The notes under the pieces were generated by a model. The model worked only from the letters and a program-made list of their open reading frames with translations. It was not told where the DNA came from and did not search any database. A DNA stretch of 30,533 nt from an uncultured Eubacterium sp. (lineage in GTDB: Bacteria > Bacillota > Clostridia > Lachnospirales > Lachnospiraceae), in the NCBI GenBank assembly GCA_910584065.1, contig CAJTZN010000042.1:1-30533 (forward strand), in the 5' to 3' direction. Position numbers and translations under genes: made by a program. Shown piece by piece: positions 22,482 to 29,141 of the stretch. How positions within the stretch are numbered: the stretch's first letter is position 1; each line of letters starts with the position of its first letter.

Positions 22482-23921
22482 CTAACAGCTAACTTTCATA
22501 ACAATACAGGCTCTTCCTATAAACTTTACTTCATCACCGATTCTCTTTCCGAGAAAAACCTTATGCAACGGAAACTGATCCGGATTTATCTCGATTTCAT
22601 AGATTGAGCCGTCAGGATTCCTGTAGGCAACATAATCCCCCTTTTCAATCAAATGATCTATGGACGGGGAAACTGCTATACTTTTTCCGAACTTTCTGGC
22701 AAGCCGCCTTAGCAGGATCATCTGATCCTTCTCATCCAAGCTCTCCACCATATCAAACGTATCTGCCCTGACATCCAACATTTTTTCAGCAAATCCAAGA
22801 ATAGTATAGGCCTCTTTATTGGGAAAGATCTCGCCATAGATGTTCCTGTCGAGCTCATATTTTGACATGTCCTTTATCCTGTGGAGTTTTCCATCTGTCC
22901 CATAAAGCCACGCATCATCTCTCAGATCACATAGCACACTTGCCTCTTCTTCCTTTTCATATGGATTATTTCTCCTATATCTGACATACCCCTTCAATTT
23001 CCTTGCATATATAAGTACCAGTTTCAAGAGTTCAGCAGATTTCTTCCTTGACAACTCTTCTTCCGGATTTTCTACAATATAAGCAATATTCTCTATTACT
23101 CCATCTATCTCTGCATACGGGCAGAACTCCCCCTGCGCTCTCCAGTATCCATCGCCCACACCGTCCCCGCTTCTCTCACCAGGTATAAACAGCTTACTCA
23201 TCACACCAAGCTTAACAAGTTCCTGATAAGGTATATCATGTTCCTCATAAAATCCTGAATCTATCAGACAAACACCAAAGCCTCCTATCTTATCATTCTC
23301 ACAAATCTGAAAAGGCGCCCAATATACAGATAAATCTATGTCCTCATCAGATGTCTTAAGGCAGATATACTCTGGCTTTGCTAATATAACATCCTCGTCC
23401 TCCCCTGCCATCTTGATGATATATGCATCTTTTGCCATCTCTCGAATGTTACTCAATTCGCTCGTACTATACACGGATGATATCAGCGATATAAGCTGCC
23501 TGATGTCCCCAATATACTCAGACATAGGATCATCTATATTATCATAGCGAATCGCCTCACCATCTGCGATGTACTTCCTAAGTATCTTATATTTGATTCG
23601 AAGCCGCAAGAACATGAAAGAAGTGTCAACATCGGCATGTTCCGACATGACAGCTTCCTCCACAAACTCCCTGCCCGACGCCTTAAAATCCTTTCTGACG
23701 GCAGGAAACTCCGCATCCAGTTTCTCCTTGTCGATCAGATAATCCATCCAATAAAGTGTCTCCGTAAAAAGCAATTTCTTATTACCTATATAATCAGGAC
23801 GCAAATAACTTTGTTCCTCTATATATACTTTTTCTAAAAAATCCATCGCCGTACGGCTTCCCATCTCCTGACTGACCACGAACAGCGCAAGAGAGTAAGC
23901 ATCGTAACATAGCTCCATCAT
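22482..23921 (-). CDS. Unknown 479-residue protein coupled to the helicase-HNH gene
   Basis: Not recognised with confidence. Soluble, acidic, mostly alpha/beta, no membrane segment or signal peptide. The start overlaps the stop of the helicase gene (ATGA), so synthesis is coupled, which usually means a complex or tight stoichiometry. Residues 1-150 are helical and charged. The middle has aromatic-rich motifs: VYWAPFQICENDKIGGFGVC, LFIPGERSGDG and GYWRAQGEFCPYAEIDG. The later part has ELLKLVLIYARKLKGYVRYR, WLYGTDGKLHRIKDM and NIYGEIFPNKEAYTILGFAEK. The WLY-DG and GYWR-EFCPY patterns remind me of the C-terminal region of very large sacsin/NO VEIN-like ATPase proteins, but this is an impression, not a domain call. 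No catalytic motif is evident. It is the third gene of the WYL-helicase operon. Confidence 0.75.
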   Translation of the reverse strand: MMELCYDAYSLALFVVSQEMGSRTAMDFLEKVYIEEQSYLRPDYIGNKKLLFTETLYWMDYLIDKEKLDAEFPAVRKDFKASGREFVEEAVMSEHADVDTSFMFLRLRIKYKILRKYIADGEAIRYDNIDDPMSEYIGDIRQLISLISSVYSTSELSNIREMAKDAYIIKMAGEDEDVILAKPEYICLKTSDEDIDLSVYWAPFQICENDKIGGFGVCLIDSGFYEEHDIPYQELVKLGVMSKLFIPGERSGDGVGDGYWRAQGEFCPYAEIDGVIENIAYIVENPEEELSRKKSAELLKLVLIYARKLKGYVRYRRNNPYEKEEEASVLCDLRDDAWLYGTDGKLHRIKDMSKYELDRNIYGEIFPNKEAYTILGFAEKMLDVRADTFDMVESLDEKDQMILLRRLARKFGKSIAVSPSIDHLIEKGDYVAYRNPDGSIYEIEINPDQFPLHKVFLGKRIGDEVKFIGRACIVMKVSC

Positions 23922-26182
23922 AATTTATCACTCTTTCTCGCATTGCACCGTCTGCATAGGATCTGCAGATTTTCCGGCACCGTCTTTCCGCCCTTATTCA
24001 TTGGAATGATATGATCAACCTGAAAAGGAATCCTGACCTCACTTTCAAGTCCACACTCTGCACACACATAGCTGCCATCCTCATTCAGCGCCTTTTCAAA
24101 TGCACCGTCACGAAGTTCCTTCTCATAATTTGGAGCATACTCCCCGATCTCATGCAGGGACATATCTTCAAAATCGCGCTTTCCATACCTGACATTTTGC
24201 TCATCATCAAAAATATCCGGGCTTGATAACTTCATCATTTCAATATCAAGCTGCCTCCAAAAATATACCTTTCTGCCGAAGAATAGACGAAGCATGTTAT
24301 CATCGGCATCCTCCCAGATAGAATCCACATATTCTGCCTTTTTCCGCTGTCCCATATCCTCATCCCAGATACGCTTCGCGATAGCGGCCACATCCAGCTT
24401 GCTCTTATCAATATCCATGAACGTGTAGAATTTCGGGATATCTTCATACTGCGCATAATACATGAGAATATGGATAATATCTGCTTCTTCGTAAGGCGGT
24501 ATCATTTCACCGGTAAAAAAGGTATCTGCGATCTGTTCTGCCATCTCCGCTAACGTTTCATCATCAACAAACTCATCATCAACGCCAAAATCCTGAAACA
24601 GGGCCGGCAGAGCGTGCATCATTTCCTCATAGGCTTTCTGTGTACTATCATATACCATTACCTGATACGAATGGTCCATTCCATTCTCCTCAAGGCAGGT
24701 AAACGCGTACATACCGATAGGGATCCGTTTTTTAAAAGGAACCTTCTCGATCGCTGTCGTATCCACAGCGTCATCAAGAATAGCTGCAAACTCCCCGATC
24801 TTTGATATAGCGATCATGCAGATTTCATGTTTCTGGTGTTCAGAAGAACTGTCTGAGAAATCCGATTCCTCATCTACAAAGAGACTTTCCGGATTGACCC
24901 ATGCGATATGCTCATCCCAGTCATCAATGAATGATACGATGTGGGCATACGCAGTTCCGCCAGCCTCAACACCCCTTAACGCCCTGCCTATCATTTGCGT
25001 CATAAGAATCGTCGAAACAGTCGGACGGGCGAGAAAAACCGTCTGTGTCTGTGGAAGATCTACTCCCTCTGTCAAAATATTTACATTGATAAGTACTTTT
25101 GTATCACCGCTCCGATAGCTCTCGACTTTTCTTTCATTCTCTTTGCTGCTTATTGTTACGCCTGTAATCATATCCTTTACATCAGATACAATAAATTCCG
25201 CCTTAACGCCCGCATTTTGGAAAAGCTTCGCCAGTGAAATGGCATGAACAACATTTACAGCAAAAACGATCGTTTTACCGTATGTCTCCTGATTCTTTCT
25301 ATATGTATCTACGATCAGCTTATTTCTGGCTGCACTACCGGCCATCTGCTTTGCAATATCTTCCGGAAGGATATCCAGATGAGAGATCCTATTCCAGTCA
25401 TCCTTACCAAGATCATCACCAAATCCTTCTTCCGTACTGTAACTCTCAAAGATGGGGCGGGACAGGATATTTCGGTTGATCAGAGTTTTCAGATCCGTTT
25501 TATATGTAATCCCTTTATTATCTTTCACCGCCTTGCCAAGATCAACGCCGTCAGTATAAATCTTAGCAAGAAGTCCCTGCTCGCTGTCCGCCGTTCTGAA
25601 TGGCGTAGCCGTAAGGCCTATGATCTTTACGTGCTCCACCTTGCTCTTTACATGATCAATCACTTTTCTATAGGTTTTCGCCGTGGAATGGTGAGCTTCG
25701 TCTATACACAGATAAATCTCGTCCTCACCTTCAAGCCATTTATCAAGGGCCTGCATATTTCTACCCAGACTGTCTTTACTCGCGATAAGGAGATCATCCG
25801 AAGAAACAATATCGGTAGTTCTATCATGAACTGCGGCTCCTGAGACGATCCGGTATCTGAAGCTTGATACATTCGGCATACTTTCGGCATAGGCAAATTT
25901 CTGAAATGACTCGGCGGCCTGGTCAAGAAGGAGCTGTCGATGGGCGATCCATAGAATCTTCTTATGTTTATTCAACGCCGCTTTTAATAACCACGACGAT
26001 GCCGTATATGTCTTTCCGCCACCTGTGGGAAGCACGACCAGCGTGCTGTAATCGTCAAGTTTGTCAATGATATCCAGGCACTCCATCGCCTTTCTCTGAT
26101 GTTCATAAGGAGACCTGCCATTACTGCCCTGTTTGGCAGACACTACTCCGTTTGATCTTACTTCTATAAATGTGTTTTCCAT
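23918..26182 (-). CDS. SF2 helicase fused to a C-terminal HNH nuclease
   Basis: ATP-driven DNA translocase/helicase with nuclease, 754 residues, predicted defence effector. Helicase motifs: Q-like YEHQRKAM (about 36-43), Walker A LPTGGGKT (about 51-58), DEAH (161-164), TATPF (191-195), TEGVDLPQ (371-378) and QMIGRALRG (396-404), as in type-III-restriction-like SF2 enzymes. Residues about 440-700 are an unassigned acidic region. Residues 707-754 form an HNH domain with zinc-binding CAEC and CRRC pairs, catalytic DH (723-724) and Asn738 in PENLQ. All key residues are intact. Three starts are possible (26233, 26197, 26182); I take 26182 because GGAG lies 9 bases before it. It lies 53 bases after the WYL gene and overlaps the next gene by 4 bases. 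Confidence 0.88.
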   Translation of the reverse strand: MENTFIEVRSNGVVSAKQGSNGRSPYEHQRKAMECLDIIDKLDDYSTLVVLPTGGGKTYTASSWLLKAALNKHKKILWIAHRQLLLDQAAESFQKFAYAESMPNVSSFRYRIVSGAAVHDRTTDIVSSDDLLIASKDSLGRNMQALDKWLEGEDEIYLCIDEAHHSTAKTYRKVIDHVKSKVEHVKIIGLTATPFRTADSEQGLLAKIYTDGVDLGKAVKDNKGITYKTDLKTLINRNILSRPIFESYSTEEGFGDDLGKDDWNRISHLDILPEDIAKQMAGSAARNKLIVDTYRKNQETYGKTIVFAVNVVHAISLAKLFQNAGVKAEFIVSDVKDMITGVTISSKENERKVESYRSGDTKVLINVNILTEGVDLPQTQTVFLARPTVSTILMTQMIGRALRGVEAGGTAYAHIVSFIDDWDEHIAWVNPESLFVDEESDFSDSSSEHQKHEICMIAISKIGEFAAILDDAVDTTAIEKVPFKKRIPIGMYAFTCLEENGMDHSYQVMVYDSTQKAYEEMMHALPALFQDFGVDDEFVDDETLAEMAEQIADTFFTGEMIPPYEEADIIHILMYYAQYEDIPKFYTFMDIDKSKLDVAAIAKRIWDEDMGQRKKAEYVDSIWEDADDNMLRLFFGRKVYFWRQLDIEMMKLSSPDIFDDEQNVRYGKRDFEDMSLHEIGEYAPNYEKELRDGAFEKALNEDGSYVCAECGLESEVRIPFQVDHIIPMNKGGKTVPENLQILCRRCNARKSDKL

Positions 26183-26235
26183 TGTTCCATTCTCCATTTC
26201 TTCTGAAAGGCCACATACACATGCAGCAAGCATAT

Positions 26236-27282
26236 TTAAGTATTATCAGTATAGCATACAGTGGTGTCCCAAAGTCTGTACTTATCTATATCACTCCAAT
26301 ACATCTCACTAAGCCTGCTTATCTCGTCCCTCATCTGCTCCACCACAAAATCAGGTCCCACAATCTTCACTCCATCGCCCAATGCCATGATCCAGCCGAG
26401 AAACTGTATGCTCACCGCCACAGACACCCTGGCTATGAAGTGTTCCTCGTCCTGTTTAAGAAACGGTGTACTCTTGCCGAAACGGTCTATGATAACCCCT
26501 GCCATCCTATTATCACAGAGTATTTCCACTTCCGTCTCCTCACCATCAAACATCCCAAAGCGCTTTTTAGAGTAAGCTGCCATGTCCAAAAATTTAAAGT
26601 TGTCCCTTCCTTCACGTTTTTTATCGGTCAGAACAATGTTCTTCATCTTATCCACCCTGTAATATCTAATACTCTCATATTCATCATCAAATCCGATAAG
26701 GTAATAGTTCTCCTCCTCCCATGTGAGTCCCCAGGGCGAAACACTATAATATGCTCCATCCCGCTTATAAACCTGCTTTTTATTTTCATTCCACATGTAA
26801 TATCTGAATCTGACCTTCACATCCTCAGAGATAGCCGTATGGATCAGGTCAACATTATAATAAATGCTTTCGTTCATCGTCTTTACACGCCCGGCCACAA
26901 ACACCTGATGGTTCAATGCAGAAGCATGATACTTGCTAGTCTGATCCTCAAGCTTTCTGATGAGTTCCGCGGACTTCTTGCCCGTGATGAATTTCGACGA
27001 CTGTACCGCATCCACCAGCAGCTTCAGTTCGGCAAGCTCAAACTTCCTATTGCCGATACGATATGTAAAGCTTGAACCATCCTTTTCCCCGATGATGTCG
27101 ACTCCATATTTCCTAAGTTCCTCTATATCCGTATAAAGTGCCTTTCTCTCTGCGTTTACACCACATGCAGCCAGTTTTGACACGATATCTGCCATAGAGA
27201 GCGCATGTTCATCATCCGTGTAAATGTTGAGTATGTCTAACAAATAAAGAAGCTTAAGCCTCTGATTTTCGCCCTTTGCCAT
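26236..27282 (-). CDS. WYL-domain transcriptional regulator
   Basis: Regulator of 348 residues with an N-terminal winged helix-turn-helix (about 8-62: LSMADIVSKLAACGVNAERK then ALYTDIEELRKYGVDI) and a WYL domain (about 125-200: VRFRYYMWNE, YYSVSPWGLTWEEENYYLIG, SIRYYRVDKM). A C-terminal WCX-type extension follows. WYL proteins bind ligands or nucleic acid and commonly control phage-defence operons (BrxR and CapW are examples); being the first gene of the helicase-HNH operon fits that. The start at 27282 has GAGG 8 bases upstream; an earlier in-frame ATG at 27381 lies beyond the promoter. It probably autoregulates the operon, but I see no clear long palindrome at the promoter. Confidence 0.88.
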   Translation of the reverse strand: MAKGENQRLKLLYLLDILNIYTDDEHALSMADIVSKLAACGVNAERKALYTDIEELRKYGVDIIGEKDGSSFTYRIGNRKFELAELKLLVDAVQSSKFITGKKSAELIRKLEDQTSKYHASALNHQVFVAGRVKTMNESIYYNVDLIHTAISEDVKVRFRYYMWNENKKQVYKRDGAYYSVSPWGLTWEEENYYLIGFDDEYESIRYYRVDKMKNIVLTDKKREGRDNFKFLDMAAYSKKRFGMFDGEETEVEILCDNRMAGVIIDRFGKSTPFLKQDEEHFIARVSVAVSIQFLGWIMALGDGVKIVGPDFVVEQMRDEISRLSEMYWSDIDKYRLWDTTVCYTDNT

Positions 27283-27318
27283 ATTTGGGTCCTCGCTTTC
27301 GTAGGGAGTATTTATATT

Positions 27319-27347
27319 ATTATGACATGGTTTTCTTGGATTTTCAA
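27319..27347 (-). promoter_or_regulatory. Promoter of the WYL / helicase-HNH / 479-residue operon
   Basis: Minus strand TTGAAA (27347-27342), 17 bases, CATAAT (27324-27319). The leader before the WYL ATG is about 30 bases. Confidence 0.6.
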
Positions 27348-27399
27348 TAAATTTAGCGAGATCTGATGCTATGATTTTCATTCCCTTTGAGATTCTGAA

Positions 27400-27579
27400 T
27401 CATAAAATGTACTTTTTATCCGTATCTCTCGGCGGAAACATCAGCACCAGCGCTGTAATGTCGCCCGTGCCTCTTACCCGGATTTCCTTCCAGCTTCTTA
27501 ACAGCTGTAGGTTTTGGCTTTCTTCCAGCCATAGAGCATCGCCCTCCTTCCTTTCAGATTTCCAAAATAAAAGGACCAT
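27400..27579 (-). CDS. Small hypothetical protein, 59 residues
   Basis: Unrecognised. An open frame begins just after the ImmA-like fragment and ends at 27400. Possible starts are ATG at 27579, GTG at 27588 (AAGGA just upstream) or TTG at 27618; none has an ideal site. The product is charged with a Trp-rich first half and ends PPRDTDKKYIL. It may be chance coding or a remnant. Confidence 0.3.
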   Translation of the reverse strand: MVLLFWKSERKEGDALWLEESQNLQLLRSWKEIRVRGTGDITALVLMFPPRDTDKKYIL

Positions 27580-27623
27580 GCTCTTCACATGATCCTTCGT
27601 AAAACTCTTGATAAACAATGGTT

Positions 27624-28049
27624 TTATACAGCTATCTCATATTTTTCCTTCAAATTATTCAGCATGCTGTACTTGATCATTCCTTCCAGCTGCATCCTTC
27701 CAACTACTATCCCAGGAGCAATTCCCTGAGCTTTTGCAAATTGGATTACACTTTTCTCTGAATAATCCCTATTGCTTCTGAAGGCTTCAAAATCTTCAGA
27801 CGTAATCAGTGTATCACCAGACCATTTATCAGCAGCTTTCTCATCATCTTCAGATGTTCCGTTTGGCTGTCCGACATGACCAAGCGCAATATGCGCCAAT
27901 TCATGGAACAAGCTGAACCAGAACTTATCTGCATCCTTATCTCTTGCAGTAAGTCCTACGACAATCTTGTTTCCATCCATAAACGATGCCCCCTGAAGGA
28001 AAGATCCCTTCAGATGAGGAAGAAACACCAGTGCTATGCCGCAATCAGA
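27624..28049 (-). pseudogene. ImmA/IrrE-type metallopeptidase half of a split XRE-ImmA gene
   Basis: The frame reads SDCGIALVFLPHLKGSF, then FWFSLFHELAHIALGHVG with the zinc motif HELAH, and continues about 110 residues to the stop at 27624. This is the C-terminal half of the XRE plus ImmA/IrrE antitoxin-like proteins (normally one chain of about 360 residues). It lies one frame away from the HTH half upstream. A GTG at 28028 could initiate, but no ribosome site precedes it. The HExxH site is intact, so if translated it might still be a peptidase. The junction looks like an out-of-frame deletion of roughly 30 codons between INIKGLI and DCGIAL. Confidence 0.7.
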
Positions 28050-28594
28050 CCTTTTATATTGATAGGCGCTGTTTGGATATCACGCGCCTTTATCTTCGCT
28101 TCCTGCGCCCATGCCATCAGCGCAAGATCACTCTTTTCTGTAATCGCAAGTCTCCTGCATGCAATTCTTGTAATCTGATCACTTCCGAGAAGGGAAAGTT
28201 CCACAACCTCAAAGTACTTCCTGAGATAAACAACCTTTTCCTTCGCCTCTCTGGTTTCCGGAACCCATCCGAATTTTGCCATTTCGCTATACGGAAATTG
28301 TTTAGCCATTTCGGCATCAGCATCCATAGCATTTTCAGCCTCTGCCTTAACAATCTTCTCCCTGTAGATTGCCTCAAGATTGTTCCAGAATTTAGCTGGA
28401 ACGCCAAGCACCATTTCCAATCTGACCGCAGTCTCAGGTGTAAGCTGCACATCACCATGGATGAGCTTGCTGATATGCTTCTCTGACATATCCATCCTGG
28501 CTGCAAACTCCTTCTGGCTCATGCCTCTCTCATTCAACTGTTCTTTAATTGTCGCCCCAGGTGGCGTTGCAATATAACTGCGACTTCTCACCAT
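28034..28594 (-). CDS. higA: HigA-type XRE antitoxin half, truncated
   Basis: Protein of 186 residues with AGGAGG 7 bases before the ATG at 28594. Residues about 11-70 are an XRE helix-turn-helix of the VapI/HigA type (LNERGMSQKEFAARMDMSEK, ISKLIHGDVQLTPETAVRLE, LGVPAKFWNNLE). The middle (about 75-180) is the helical region that in relatives leads into the ImmA/IrrE peptidase. Here the frame ends after INIKGLIAA at a TAG, and the peptidase continues in another frame. The DNA-binding part is complete and could still repress the promoter upstream, where two 17-bp palindromes lie. The partner toxin HigB is reduced to a scar. Confidence 0.75.
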   Translation of the reverse strand: MVRSRSYIATPPGATIKEQLNERGMSQKEFAARMDMSEKHISKLIHGDVQLTPETAVRLEMVLGVPAKFWNNLEAIYREKIVKAEAENAMDADAEMAKQFPYSEMAKFGWVPETREAKEKVVYLRKYFEVVELSLLGSDQITRIACRRLAITEKSDLALMAWAQEAKIKARDIQTAPINIKGLIAA

Positions 28595-28624
28595 AGTGCT
28601 ACCTCCTTGCATTGTCCTCTTCAT

Positions 28625-28715
28625 TTAATGATAATCCGCGATCTCCAAAATATTCTGCATTCTTGGCATCCGTACAAACCTTTTTAATTTTGTTGTTTTT
28701 GTACGTGATATCCAG
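28625..28715 (-). pseudogene. higB: higB toxin remnant
   Basis: Minus strand from 28715: DITYKNNKIKKVCTDAK, the N-terminal strand and helix of HigB/RelE-type toxins, but with CTG where the ATG should be. In another frame from about 28660: NILEIADYH and a TAA stop that abuts the next ATG, which is the normal C-terminus of HigB. The 60-70 residues between, including the catalytic core, are deleted. The toxin cannot be functional. Confidence 0.65.
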
Positions 28716-28735
28716 ACCATAACCCCTTTTCAAAA

Positions 28736-28752
28736 TTTACGTTTGAGGTAAA
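28736..28752. promoter_or_regulatory. HigA-type operator 1 (over transcription start)
   Basis: TTTACG-TTTGA-GGTAAA, a near-perfect 17-bp palindrome just downstream of the -10 and over the expected transcription start. Confidence 0.55.
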
Positions 28753-28755
28753 TTC

Positions 28756-28784
28756 ATGATAGCACGGATATTCGATTTCGCCAA
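28756..28784 (-). promoter_or_regulatory. Promoter of the higBA remnant
   Basis: Minus strand TTGGCG (28784-28779), 17 bases, TATCAT (28761-28756). It is flanked on both sides by matching palindromes. Confidence 0.6.
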
Positions 28785-28791
28785 GAGAACG

Positions 28792-28808
28792 TTTACCTGC
28801 GAGGTAAA
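28792..28808. promoter_or_regulatory. HigA-type operator 2 (upstream of -35)
   Basis: TTTACC-TGCGA-GGTAAA, a perfect 6-bp inverted repeat, 56 bp from operator 1 and of the same sequence class. Confidence 0.6.
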
Positions 28809-28953
28809 TCGCATCAAATTTATATTGGTGAAACATCTATTTCACTGTCCGAAAATGCCTTTCGTATCGAGTTTCCGGATTTGTTGCCAAACCTAAAAAC
28901 TCACTCAAAAATCGTGACATCTAATCTACACACTCAATTTGCGTTATCCAAAG
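28809..28953. other. Non-coding gap with one small palindrome
   Basis: No gene or gene fragment is visible. GTGAAA-CATCTA-TTTCAC at 28828-28845 is a perfect 6-bp inverted repeat of unknown meaning. Confidence 0.5.
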
Positions 28954-29080
28954 TCATGCGTTTGCCCCTGCCTTTTTTCTAAAATCAAATATTTCACGTA
29001 CAATTTCCGCCTCCCCCGGGTTGACAGTAATGCTCTTGTCTTCCGCATAAACCAAAGGGGAGGCTGGCATCATAATACTG
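28954..29080 (-). pseudogene. Large serine recombinase fragment
   Basis: Minus-strand frame: VYAEDKSITVNPGEAEIVRE then IFDF and a stop at 28954. VNPGEAEIVREIF is the well-known segment of the 'recombinase' domain of large serine integrases (often VDPEEAEIVRRIFELYLEG). Just upstream, in another frame, QYYDASLPFG may be the preceding PFGY segment. Only about 40 codons are left. It suggests the neighbouring island came in with an integrative element. Confidence 0.5.
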
Positions 29081-29092
29081 CCCATCCTCCCC
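29057..29092 (-). terminator. Terminator-like hairpin after the repeat surface protein
   Basis: Minus strand GGGGAGG (29092-29086 complement) pairs with CCTCCCC (29063-29057) plus inner pairs GGGCA/TGCC, followed by TTTGGTTTATG. The T-tract is short. It lies about 50 bases after the stop at 29142 and overlaps the recombinase fragment. Confidence 0.45.
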
Positions 29093-29141
29093 TCCGGTTT
29101 TGCTGTTGTCCTTTTTTGTATTTGTCTATAATCCCACGCTG

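Noticed and set aside
26170..27075. Plus-strand frame of about 300 codons opposite the WYL gene
   Set aside because: Antisense shadow; the minus-strand WYL and helicase genes explain the region completely.
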